Below are positions 1 through 7,029 of a stretch of 14,923 bases of DNA, one piece after another. The translations under genes and the position numbers were made by a program. The stretch is from JAERML01 sp035687895 (GTDB lineage: Bacteria; Bacteroidota; Ignavibacteria; UBA10030; UBA6906): the NCBI GenBank assembly GCA_035687895.1, contig DASRUE010000162.1, forward strand, positions 1-14,923, read 5' to 3'. Under the pieces are notes generated by a model. It saw nothing but the letters and a program-made list of their open reading frames with translations, did no database searches and was not told where the DNA came from. Numbering within the stretch: position 1 is the stretch's first letter; every line of letters starts with the position of its first letter.

Positions 1-1821
1 TACCGGGCCTTTCTGGAAAGCGGCGATATCACCGAGGCCACGATCATGAAATCGGAGCTCACCAACTACGACTTCCACGGGACACTGAAGGAATCTCGCC
101 GGATCTCCCGTGGCGGCAAGGAGGTCACGTTCCAGAAATTCAAGCTGACTCTCCCGATTCTCGATAGCGCCGTTATTAAAGAGTGGACGGAGCGTGACCT
201 GAAATTCTCCGTTGTGAAGGAAGATAACACCTGGATCAGTGCCCTCATCGGTGCATTGCCATGGGTCTTGCTGCTCGTGGTCTGGCTGATCATCATGCGA
301 CGCATGCAGGGGGGCGGACCACGGGGAATCTTCTCATTCGGCAAGAGCCGCGCAAAGATGCTGACCGAAGGAGCATCGAAAATAACGTTCCTTGACGTAG
401 CTGGCGCCGATGAGGCGAAGCAGGAACTGATGGAGATCATCGAGTTTCTGAAGGAACCGACCAAGTTTCAGAAGCTGGGGGGAAAGATTCCCCGCGGCGT
501 TTTGCTGCTTGGCCCTCCGGGTACCGGCAAGACTCTCCTTGCCCGCGCTGTGGCGGGTGAAGCAGGCGTTCCGTTCTTTTCCATCTCCGGCGCGGACTTC
601 GTCGAGATGTTTGTGGGCGTCGGGGCAAGTCGTGTTCGTGACCTGTTCGAGCAGGGAAAAAAGAGCGCACCCTGCATCATCTTCATTGACGAGATCGATG
701 CCGTGGGTCGGCACCGCGGTGCCGGACTGGGCGGAGGCCACGACGAACGCGAACAAACACTGAACCAACTTCTCGTGGAGATGGACGGGTTCGAGCAAAA
801 TAGCGGCGTGATTATTATTGCCGCCACCAACAGACCGGACGTGCTCGACCCGGCCCTGATGCGCCCCGGCCGATTCGACCGCCAAGTGGTGGTCGACCGA
901 CCTGATGTGAAAGGGCGGGAAGGCATTCTGCGGGTCCATACCAAGAACATTCCACTTGCCGAAGATGTGAAGCTGGAGACCCTTGCCAAGGGAACACCCG
1001 GCCTGGCCGGAGCGGAACTGGCAAACCTTGTAAACGAAGCAGCACTCCTCGCTGCGCGCCGGAACGACAAGGCAGTTTCCATGCAACATTTTGAAGAAGC
1101 GAAGGATAAGGTGATGATGGGGATGGAACGCAAGAGCATGATTATCTCGGAAAAGGAGAAGAAGGTCACTTCGTACCACGAGAGCGGCCACGTGCTTGTG
1201 TCCAAAATGATTCCGGAGTCCGACCCCGTCCACAAGGTGACCATCATCCCGCGCGGAAGGGCCCTGGGCCTTACGACGTATCTTCCCATTGACGAGAAGC
1301 ATTCGTATTCAAAGGGATACCTCGAGGCGATGATCAGCTATTTGCTGGGAGGACGGGCAGCGGAGAAAATCATTTTTAACGACTACACAACCGGGGCAGG
1401 TAATGACATCGAGCGGGCAACCGAACTTGCCCGCAAGATGGTGTGTGAATGGGGAATGAGTGAGAAGCTGGGACCCCTTACCTATGGCCAGAAAGACGAG
1501 GAGATTTTCCTCGGCCGGCAGATTACGCGACAGCAAAACTTCAGCAGCCAAACGGCCATCCTTATCGACGAGGAAGTGAAGAAGATCGTCACCAACGGTG
1601 CCAAGCGCGCGGAGAAGATTCTGACCGAGCACATGGATACGCTGCACCGCCTGGCGGCTGCCTTGCTGGAGCGCGAGATCCTCGATGCATCAGAAATCGA
1701 TGTCATTATCAAGGGGGGGGATCTTCCTCCGTTGGAGAAGCGCGGGAACGGACAGTCCTCCGGCACGCACCAGGCCGGAAGCGACGCGCGCACCGGTGAA
1801 GGTTCCGGCGCCAAGAAATGA
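1..1821 (+). CDS. ftsH: ATP-dependent zinc metalloprotease FtsH (5' end outside window)
   Basis: FtsH is a membrane-anchored hexameric AAA+ protease that extracts and degrades unneeded or damaged membrane and cytosolic proteins. The reading frame is open to base 1, so the first ATG seen (base 46) is internal and the N-terminus is missing. Numbering from that ATG: the end of the periplasmic domain, a transmembrane helix at about 63-85, Walker A GPPGTGKT at 156-163, the pore loop FVGVG at 189-193, Walker B IIFIDEID at 211-218, the second region of homology with the arginine finger near 274-279, the zinc site HESGH at 378-382, and the third zinc ligand D454 in GAGNDIERAT. All catalytic parts are present. 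The zinc motif has Ser where Ala is usual (HEAGH), which keeps HExxH intact. A run of eight G (1713-1720) lies near the 3' end. The stop codon overlaps the next start (ATGA). Confidence 0.98.
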   Translation, partial: YRAFLESGDITEATIMKSELTNYDFHGTLKESRRISRGGKEVTFQKFKLTLPILDSAVIKEWTERDLKFSVVKEDNTWISALIGALPWVLLLVVWLIIMRRMQGGGPRGIFSFGKSRAKMLTEGASKITFLDVAGADEAKQELMEIIEFLKEPTKFQKLGGKIPRGVLLLGPPGTGKTLLARAVAGEAGVPFFSISGADFVEMFVGVGASRVRDLFEQGKKSAPCIIFIDEIDAVGRHRGAGLGGGHDEREQTLNQLLVEMDGFEQNSGVIIIAATNRPDVLDPALMRPGRFDRQVVVDRPDVKGREGILRVHTKNIPLAEDVKLETLAKGTPGLAGAELANLVNEAALLAARRNDKAVSMQHFEEAKDKVMMGMERKSMIISEKEKKVTSYHESGHVLVSKMIPESDPVHKVTIIPRGRALGLTTYLPIDEKHSYSKGYLEAMISYLLGGRAAEKIIFNDYTTGAGNDIERATELARKMVCEWGMSEKLGPLTYGQKDEEIFLGRQITRQQNFSSQTAILIDEEVKKIVTNGAKRAEKILTEHMDTLHRLAAALLEREILDASEIDVIIKGGDLPPLEKRGNGQSSGTHQAGSDARTGEGSGAKK

Positions 1822-2483
1822 ATGACCTTCCGAATGTCGAGCAGAGCTACGGGGTCGAGCTCGTTCGCAAGGCGATCCACCTCTGCTCGCTTTCCATCCC
1901 CATCGTGTACTCATTTATCTCACAATCAACGGCACTCGCGATTCTAGTGCCGCTGACTCTTGTGGTTGGCCTTGCTGATCTTGCCCGGTTGTTCCATCCC
2001 CCGGTCGGGCACTTTTATCACGAGTACTTCGGCTGGCTCCTCCGCGCCCACGAGCGAGATGGGGAGCGCCGCCGGCTGAATGGGGCAACGTATGTTCTCC
2101 TTTCCGCCACACTCTGTGTTGTGATTTTTCCCAAGCTTATTGTCATCACGGCGTTTTCCATTCTCATTATCTCGGACACGCTCGCGGCGCTCGTCGGGCG
2201 GAAGTTTGGCCGTCACCAGTTTCTCAGGAAGAGCCTGGAAGGCACCGCAGCTTTCCTCCTGAGCGCTCTCGTGGTGGTGCTCATCACCCCCAAGGTTGAG
2301 TATTTGTTCATCGAGTATCTGATCGGCGGGTTCGGTGCCTTATCCGGCGCAGTCGTGGAAGCCATTTCCATCGCGGTGGATGATAACCTCTCCATACCAC
2401 TGAGCATTGGTGCGGTGATGTGGCTCCTTTATCTTTTCCTTGCGCCCGGCATCCAGATTACAGCACTCGACAAACTCCTCTAG
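1818..2483 (+). CDS. Diacylglycerol/polyprenol kinase family membrane protein (DGK1/SEC59-like)
   Basis: This 221-residue polytopic inner-membrane protein probably phosphorylates a lipid alcohol (diacylglycerol, polyprenol or a phytol-like isoprenoid), with CTP as donor by analogy with yeast Dgk1 and Sec59. Family signatures are visible in order: RKAIH at 17-21, an Asp in a membrane helix (D120, in ISDTLAAL), GRKFG at 127-131, KSLEG at 138-142, and the acidic DDN at 188-190 followed by a Pro. About six or seven hydrophobic stretches make up the rest. The length suits the short bacterial members. The start overlaps the ftsH stop by four bases, so translational coupling to ftsH is likely. The exact lipid substrate cannot be read from sequence. 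A phosphatidate cytidylyltransferase-like role is the main alternative, since the two folds are often confused in annotation. Confidence 0.85.
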   Translation: MNDLPNVEQSYGVELVRKAIHLCSLSIPIVYSFISQSTALAILVPLTLVVGLADLARLFHPPVGHFYHEYFGWLLRAHERDGERRRLNGATYVLLSATLCVVIFPKLIVITAFSILIISDTLAALVGRKFGRHQFLRKSLEGTAAFLLSALVVVLITPKVEYLFIEYLIGGFGALSGAVVEAISIAVDDNLSIPLSIGAVMWLLYLFLAPGIQITALDKLL

Positions 2484-2493
2484 CGCTCTTACC

Positions 2494-2976
2494 ATGGTTT
2501 CTTCTTTCCGGCAACGGCGGATCTATCTCTCCGGCGGTATGGAGTATTCGGCCGATGAAGGGCGTGACTGGAGATCCTCTCTCCAGCAATGGCTCGAAGC
2601 GGAACTGCAGTGCAAAGTCTTCAATCCCAACGTGGAGAGCGAGCGGTACTTCGCCGAGCATCTTCCCACGGGAGACTTCAGGGCCCTGAAGGCATCCGAC
2701 CCCGACACCTATAGGCGTTTGGCGGAAGGATTAGTGGTGCTCGACTGCGGCGAGATTGCCTCGCGGACAGATCTGGTAATCTGCTATTGGGACGACGCGG
2801 CAATGCGCGGCGCAGGAACAAAGGGGGAGCTCACAATCGCAAAGTACTTCGGCAAGCCTGCTTTCATGGTCACCTCCATACCGATCACTGACATCCCCGG
2901 GTGGGTGCTCGGGTGCATCACGCGAACATTCTCTTCGTTTGACCAACTAAAGGTGTTTCTCAGCGCGAAGAATTAA
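2494..2976 (+). CDS. Nucleoside 2-deoxyribosyltransferase-like protein
   Basis: This 160-residue cytosolic protein resembles the nucleoside 2-deoxyribosyltransferase superfamily, whose members cleave or exchange the N-glycosidic bond of (deoxy)nucleosides or nucleotides. It opens with a strand and loop of the expected type (RRIYLSGGMEY at 8-18). It then has an Asp-rich strand (TDLVICYWDD, 92-101) and a Gly-Thr-x-x-Glu helix start (GTKGELTIA, with E112 as the candidate catalytic Glu), followed by GKPAFMV, the usual last Rossmann-like strand. I chose the ATG at 2494, 10 bases after the kinase stop. An upstream in-frame ATG at 2440 would lie inside the kinase gene. No clear ribosome-binding site is seen, so coupling to the upstream genes is likely. 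Substrate is unknown; many such proteins in varied contexts have no assigned role. Confidence 0.75.
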   Translation: MVSSFRQRRIYLSGGMEYSADEGRDWRSSLQQWLEAELQCKVFNPNVESERYFAEHLPTGDFRALKASDPDTYRRLAEGLVVLDCGEIASRTDLVICYWDDAAMRGAGTKGELTIAKYFGKPAFMVTSIPITDIPGWVLGCITRTFSSFDQLKVFLSAKN

Positions 2977-3037
2977 GCAGAGACACAGCAGGAAAAAACC
3001 TTCCCTTGACAATCGTTCTTGGTGGAAGGAGGGCAAG

Positions 3038-3289
3038 ATGAATAAGAGATCTCTGTGTCTTCTGTGTCTTCTGTTTCTACTATTCAGCACTATCGCACAC
3101 CCCGTAACCGAGCAATCGCATTGGAACATACAACCAGAAGGTGTGGACTATGCCACCATAGGGATTAAGCCATCGGAATTCGATTCGACGGAACCGGGTC
3201 GGAGTGAGATCATTGCAAGAATAAAGACGCTCATACAGGAAGAACCGTTGACCTCGCTTTTTCCAGCCATCCCTGAAGAAGCAACGTGA
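3038..3289 (+). pseudogene. Secreted FlgD-domain protein, N-terminal part (frame broken)
   Basis: This frame begins with a strong ribosome-binding site (GGAAGGAGGG ending six bases before the ATG) and a textbook signal peptide: Lys/Arg at 3-4, then an unbroken Leu/Cys/Phe core to about residue 17, with likely cleavage near Ala20. The remaining roughly 60 residues resemble nothing I recognise. The frame ends at TGA 3287-3289, exactly where the FlgD-like domain resumes in the -1 frame (next entry). Joined across that point, FPAIPEEAT plus VIRVSLP reads like the usual lead-in to such domains (NPFNPxTxIRFSLP). I infer one gene, 3038-3531, split by a one-base loss or a sequencing/assembly error. 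Two overlapping, translationally coupled genes are a weaker alternative. Confidence 0.6.
3053..3079 (+). repeat. Three 9-base tandem units encoding the signal-peptide core
   Basis: Two identical units CTGTGTCTT (3053-3061, 3062-3070) are followed by a diverged third, CTGTTTCTA (3071-3079). In frame they encode Leu-Cys-Leu, Leu-Cys-Leu, Leu-Phe-Leu, the hydrophobic core of the signal peptide. The complementary 8-mer AGACACAG occurs upstream at 2981-2988, so a short hairpin across the start region is possible. Confidence 0.8.
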
Positions 3290-3531
3290 TTCGAGTCTCA
3301 CTTCCAACTGAAAGCAGCCTTTCACTCTCCATCTATGATATCCTCGGCCAGAAGGTACGTACATTATTGGAGGAACAGCGACCGGCTGGATATTTTGACG
3401 TTGAGTGGGATGGAAAAAACGATGCCGGGGTTAGAGTAGGGAGCGGCGCTTACTTCTATAGGGCGGAAGCGACTTCATCCTCCGGGGAGCGACGGTTTTC
3501 TGAAATGAAAAAGATGGCGGTCGTGAAGTAA
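3286..3531 (+). pseudogene. FlgD-Ig-like C-terminal domain, second part of the split secreted gene
   Basis: The frame encodes a compact beta-rich module of the FlgD Ig-like / sorting-domain type found at the C-terminus of many secreted proteins in the FCB group. The signature is clear: LSLSIYDILGQKVRTL, then PAGYFDVEWDGKNDAGVRV, then SGAYFYRAEA, ending MKKMAVVK. In Bacteroidetes such ends often serve as type IX secretion signals, but this copy has an FlgD-style rather than a strict type A motif, so export route is uncertain. The only start available at the break is GTG 3286, overlapping the previous stop as GTGA, with no ribosome-binding site. That favours a broken gene over an independent one. 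The protein ends 31 bases before a strong terminator. Confidence 0.7.
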
Positions 3532-3562
3532 CCTTCTCGGGCTGTACCTCCGGTGCAGCAAC

Positions 3563-3601
3563 AGCAGAGCCTCTCGGGCAACCGGGGAGGCTCTGCTTTT
3601 T
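3563..3601 (+). terminator. Strong rho-independent terminator
   Basis: A perfect 11-base-pair stem, AGCAGAGCCTC (3563-3573) with GAGGCTCTGCT (3587-3597), encloses a 13-base loop and is followed directly by a T run (3597-3601, then CTT). It closes the plus-strand block about 30 bases after the FlgD-domain stop. It lies between convergent genes. The minus-strand reading has no U-tract after the stem, so it should work mainly for the plus strand. Confidence 0.92.
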
Positions 3602-3623
3602 CTTCCAAAACTGCTTACATAGT

Positions 3624-5126
3624 TTACTTGACGAAGAGCTCTCCCACACGAACGATTTTCACGTTTTCTGCTTTGATTCGCAGAGGAAACGTGCTGATCT
3701 CCTGATCCTCCGACAATACAGATTCCGGCTTGGGCGATTTGTACGTGATGGAACTCGGCGCATCGCTCAATAGCGCATCCTTGAAGGACTGCGCGTCCTT
3801 CGTGACGATGGCGATCTGTATATTCCGGTACTGCCAGTGCTTCTTGATCGCGGCATTTACGTCGGCCAGTGTCAGCTCACTCATCATCGTCCGGAATGTC
3901 TGCAGGTGACTGCCGTTGAGGGCGTAGAATTTGTCGTCGATGGCATAACCGAGTCGCTCCATCGTCGTCGGCGCGTAGTGGAGAACGTACTTCGCGAGGA
4001 ACCCCTTCGTGAGCGTGAACTCGCTCTGCGACATGCCGTTGTCCACCAGTTTCTTGAACTCCCGCAGCGCTGCCCGCAACGCAAAATGCCTGGTCTCGTT
4101 GGGCACAGGCCTGATCCAGATCTCGAAGATCTGTTGTCGACGTCCAACGTTCTGCGGTGGCATCTGTAAGCCGCCACCATTTGGGAAATTCTCAATGTAT
4201 GAGTAGTCGCCGTAGTTCAACCCTCGCTTCTCGCGAATCACCTGGTACAAGTGACTGCTGGAGTTGCGGTGCTCTCCCAGCCATGCGTTCGCAATGGCAA
4301 GCGCATACCACTCTTTCGTACCCCGCACGATGTTGATCGGGAAGCCCAAGCTGATTGCTGTGGAGGCTGCATCCTTGTCGACGATGGTGACGTGTAGTCC
4401 ATTGATCGGTTGTGGTTGTGGCTTCGCGACCTGTGTAGACACGCCCGCGGGAAGAGCCTGCAAATCCTTCCGAAGTCGGTCCACGAGAGGCGCGTCGTAT
4501 CCACCGCCAAGTCCGATTGCAACGTTGTCCCGCGTGTAGTACTGTTGGTAAAATTTCTTCACATCATCCAGCGTGATACTCTTGACACTCTCAATCAACC
4601 CCCTGGTAATGTGGCCGTACGGTGTCCCCGCAAAGATGGTATTGTATAGAACCGCCTTTCCCAGTTCTTCGTCGCTGGCATAACGCAGCGTATTCTCGAG
4701 GTAGTTCAGCACCTGGCTCTTGATGCGATCGAGATCCTCCTGTTTGAACGCGGGCATCAGGATTGCCTCGGTCAGGAGCGGGTAGTACTCCCTGAGATTA
4801 TCCTTGTGCGTCCGCCCGGTAATCACCGTCATCTCGACCGAGCTTGATGCGTTGTAGCCTGAAGCAAGTGGAAAGAGTTTGTCGAGAATATCCTCATAAC
4901 TGTTCTTCCGGGTTGCGCCATCCGTCATCATAGATGCGGTGATGGCGGAGAGCCCTTCCTTTCCGGCGGGATCGTTCTGCGAGCCGACTTTGAACCAGAT
5001 GCGAAATGAAACCGTCGGGTCGTTCTCTACGGGAAGCAGAATGAGATTATCAGCGGGCACTTTCTCATCTCCAAAAGTGATGGTGGGGAGCAACAACGCG
5101 AGCACAAGTGTCAGGGTTTTCATCAT
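3624..5126 (-). CDS. Inactive M16-family peptidase-like subunit, periplasmic
   Basis: This 500-residue protein has an N-terminal signal peptide (hydrophobic to about residue 17, ITFGD after it) and the two-lobed M16 (pitrilysin / processing peptidase) fold. Where active enzymes carry HxxEH, it has GLSAITASMM (58-67), so both His and the Glu are replaced (A61, A64, S65) and it cannot bind zinc there. It keeps the Arg/Tyr substrate-binding signature of the C-terminal lobe (LYQVIREKRGLNYG, R298 and Y305). In known M16B enzymes such a subunit pairs with a catalytic one, and the neighbouring upstream gene supplies exactly that. The genes overlap by four bases (ATGA). The start is ATG 5126 or the adjoining ATG 5123, behind AAAGGAG; the second has the better spacing. 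Its likely role is forming the closed peptide chamber of a heterodimer. Confidence 0.92.
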   Translation of the reverse strand: MMKTLTLVLALLLPTITFGDEKVPADNLILLPVENDPTVSFRIWFKVGSQNDPAGKEGLSAITASMMTDGATRKNSYEDILDKLFPLASGYNASSSVEMTVITGRTHKDNLREYYPLLTEAILMPAFKQEDLDRIKSQVLNYLENTLRYASDEELGKAVLYNTIFAGTPYGHITRGLIESVKSITLDDVKKFYQQYYTRDNVAIGLGGGYDAPLVDRLRKDLQALPAGVSTQVAKPQPQPINGLHVTIVDKDAASTAISLGFPINIVRGTKEWYALAIANAWLGEHRNSSSHLYQVIREKRGLNYGDYSYIENFPNGGGLQMPPQNVGRRQQIFEIWIRPVPNETRHFALRAALREFKKLVDNGMSQSEFTLTKGFLAKYVLHYAPTTMERLGYAIDDKFYALNGSHLQTFRTMMSELTLADVNAAIKKHWQYRNIQIAIVTKDAQSFKDALLSDAPSSITYKSPKPESVLSEDQEISTFPLRIKAENVKIVRVGELFVK

Positions 5127-6451
5127 TGTGCTCCTTTCAGAACAACTACTGTCCGTTGCTCGGGCGTGAAATACTTCTGAGCTGCTTGCATAATTTCCTG
5201 CGGTGTCACCGTGTCGAATTGTCCGTAGAGAATGTCCACAACGTCAACGCCACCGGTGATTGCCACGAGACGGGCCAGTCCGCCGGCAACATTGTCTGGT
5301 GTGTCCAGCCCCATCAGAAATCCGTACTTGTTCCGTTTTTTGATGTCGCTGAGTTTCTTCTGGTCCACGGGTGTGATCTTGAACTGATCCACCGTGCGGT
5401 ACACTTCGTCACGCACGTAGGCGATGTCTTCCTCCTTCTTCACCATGGAGTAGATCTCAAAAAGAGGAAGGTCCCTGTTCATCGGGATGCCGGAGGAGAT
5501 GAACTGCACCTTTTGCTCCTTGATGACCAGCTTTTTGTAGAGGTCACTGTTATCACCGAAGGCGAGGTCGCCCAGAAGAAGTGCTGCAACGTATGTTCTG
5601 TTTGTCGGGTCGAACGCCCCTCCTTTGTACGCGATGTCGATGATCGGGAGTGTCTTCCCCGGATAGCTCACCTCGGCGTACCGTTCTTTCGCTTGTGGCG
5701 GTTCGGGAACGATCTTCGGCGCTACATATCCTTTCTCCCATCCCGCGTAGTACTTGTTGATCAGATCGAGGGTTGCAGCGGGGTCGATGTCGCCGCTGAC
5801 GACGATGACGATGTTCTCTGGACGGTAGAAGCGTTGAAAGAACGTTTTGCTGTAGTCAAACGCCTCCGGCATGGCTTTGATATCCGCTTCGAAACCAATC
5901 GTGGTATGCTTGTACGTATGGACGTCGTACGCAAGGTCTTGCATCTTTTCGTTGAGCACCGAGAAAGGACTGGTGATGCTTTTCCGGTACTCGCCATACA
6001 CCGCTCCAGCTTCCGTTTGGAACGCAGGCTTCTCGTAGTGCAGATTCTGAAATCTGTCGCTCTCCATTTCGATAACTTTCTCCAGATCCTCCTTGGCAAA
6101 GCTCAGGTGGTACGCCGTCAGGTCGTCGGTGGTGTAGGCATTGGCATCCGCCCCGATGCTTGTTATGACACTGTCGTATACTGAACCGGGATACTTCTTT
6201 GTCCCGCGGAACATCATGTGCTCGAAGAAGTGGGCAAACCCCGATTTCCCTTGTTCGACCTCGTCGCGGCTCCCGGTCCGGACGACGGAGTAGTATGCCA
6301 CAAGTCCCGGACTTTCCATCGGAATCATGATCACGGTGAGGCCGTTCGGGAGGACCTCTTTTTGGTATTTATACGGAAAGATGGAATCAGCCATTGCGGT
6401 GGTTCCTGTAAGAATGAGAAGCAAACAGAGAATAACGATGCCCTGCTTCAT
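5123..6451 (-). CDS. Active M16-family zinc metallopeptidase, periplasmic
   Basis: This 442-residue exported zinc peptidase has a signal peptide (core VILCLLLILTG, likely cleavage near TAMA-D22). The zinc site is HFFEH (74-78), followed by the usual MMFRGT. A downstream Glu, E154 in VYGEYRK, lies 76 residues after H78 and is the expected third ligand. The N-terminal lobe also has the conserved DANAYTTDD region, and the rest fits the C-terminal M16 lobe. M16B enzymes degrade or trim small peptides inside a closed chamber. The inactive homologue follows in an overlapping gene, so the two probably form one heterodimer. The start ATG sits seven bases after AGGAG. A Bacteroidetes-like promoter lies about 75 bases upstream (6525-6556). 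Natural substrates are unknown. Confidence 0.95.
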   Translation of the reverse strand: MKQGIVILCLLLILTGTTAMADSIFPYKYQKEVLPNGLTVIMIPMESPGLVAYYSVVRTGSRDEVEQGKSGFAHFFEHMMFRGTKKYPGSVYDSVITSIGADANAYTTDDLTAYHLSFAKEDLEKVIEMESDRFQNLHYEKPAFQTEAGAVYGEYRKSITSPFSVLNEKMQDLAYDVHTYKHTTIGFEADIKAMPEAFDYSKTFFQRFYRPENIVIVVSGDIDPAATLDLINKYYAGWEKGYVAPKIVPEPPQAKERYAEVSYPGKTLPIIDIAYKGGAFDPTNRTYVAALLLGDLAFGDNSDLYKKLVIKEQKVQFISSGIPMNRDLPLFEIYSMVKKEEDIAYVRDEVYRTVDQFKITPVDQKKLSDIKKRNKYGFLMGLDTPDNVAGGLARLVAITGGVDVVDILYGQFDTVTPQEIMQAAQKYFTPEQRTVVVLKGAQ

Positions 6452-6524
6452 GTGGTGTCTCCTGGGATGTTTGGTGAACCATTGAGTTATCGGTCAACGG
6501 CAGGAACAGCGATGCGATGGTGTA

Positions 6525-6556
6525 TCAAGATAGCGAAATCCTCCGTGAAAGCCAAC
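6525..6556 (-). promoter_or_regulatory. Putative Bacteroidetes-type promoter for the M16 operon
   Basis: On the minus strand GTTG (6556-6553), a 20-base spacer and TATCTTGA (6532-6525) match the -33/-7 pattern TTTG / TAnnTTTG with one or two mismatches. The start codon follows after about 73 bases. The spacing and the GTTG box are repeated at 13060-13091, and with 19 bases at 10388-10418, which raises confidence. Confidence 0.55.
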
Positions 6557-6601
6557 GGCGCCGAGCCTTGCAGCCTGTGCTTTTGTGAACCGTGCATAAG
6601 T

Positions 6602-6922
6602 TCATTCCACGACCACCGCTGTGCCGCTTGCGCTGACCATGAGCATGCTGCCGTTCGTGCCGATGGTCTCATAATCGAGGTCGACGCCGATGACGGCATT
6701 CCCACCCATGGACTGCGCCTGTTGAGTCATCTCCTGGATGGCTATGTCCTTTGCCTTCCGCAGTTCCTCTTCGTAGGCTGCCGATCTTCCGCCAACGATA
6801 TCACGTATCCCGGCAAAGAAATCTTTGAAGATATTCGCGCCGAGGATAGCCTCGCCGCTGACGAGCCCGATATACCGAGTGATGCGCTTCCCTTCGATTG
6901 TGGGAGTAGTGAGAACAAGCAT
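6602..6922 (-). CDS. YbjQ / UPF0145 family protein
   Basis: This 106-residue protein matches the YbjQ family (PF01906 type), small pentameric cytosolic proteins once suspected to bind heavy metals; their function remains unproven. Family marks are the opening LVLTTPTIEGKRI, then YIGLVSGEAILG, then a helix rich in Arg, Glu and Ala, and the closing strand pair with GGNAVIGVDLDYETIG and MLMVSASGTAVVV. The length is typical and nothing is missing. The ATG follows a good ribosome-binding site (GAAAGGAAA, six bases upstream). It is a single-gene unit between the M16 operon promoter and the epoxide hydrolase relic. A weak promoter candidate lies at 6972-7003. Identification is secure; the role is not. 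Confidence 0.9.
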   Translation of the reverse strand: MLVLTTPTIEGKRITRYIGLVSGEAILGANIFKDFFAGIRDIVGGRSAAYEEELRKAKDIAIQEMTQQAQSMGGNAVIGVDLDYETIGTNGSMLMVSASGTAVVVE

Positions 6923-6971
6923 GTGGTGTTTCCTTTCGAGTGTTGGTGTGAAGTGCCTCGTAGTATAAACG

Positions 6972-7003
6972 GAAAGATGAGTGAATCGTTTCAGTCACCC
7001 AAT
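6972..7003 (-). promoter_or_regulatory. Possible promoter for the YbjQ-family gene (weak)
   Basis: ATTG (7003-7000), a 20-base spacer and CATCTTTC (6979-6972) on the minus strand share the spacing of the better promoters in this window but miss the first T and last G of TAnnTTTG. A TATACT hexamer at 6967-6962 is an alternative -10 box, without a good partner at -35. Confidence 0.3.
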
Positions 7004-7029
7004 AAATCATAACATTTGTCAGAAGTTCA

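Noticed and set aside
334..1302. 322-codon minus-strand frame opposite ftsH
   Set aside because: It is antisense to the most conserved part of ftsH and has no domain or start signal.
3006..3011. TTGACA hexamer as a -35 box before the FlgD-domain gene
   Set aside because: No TATAAT-like box lies 16-18 bases downstream; that position is inside the ribosome-binding site.
3280..3290. Programmed -1 ribosomal frameshift in the FlgD-domain gene
   Set aside because: No slippery heptamer or clear downstream pseudoknot is visible; a one-base indel explains the break more simply.
5108..6184. Long open frame (358 codons) on the plus strand, antisense to the active M16 gene
   Set aside because: The protein is rich in Val, His, Asp and Arg with no domain. 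The minus-strand gene has a full active site, signal peptide and ribosome-binding site. It is a codon-composition shadow.
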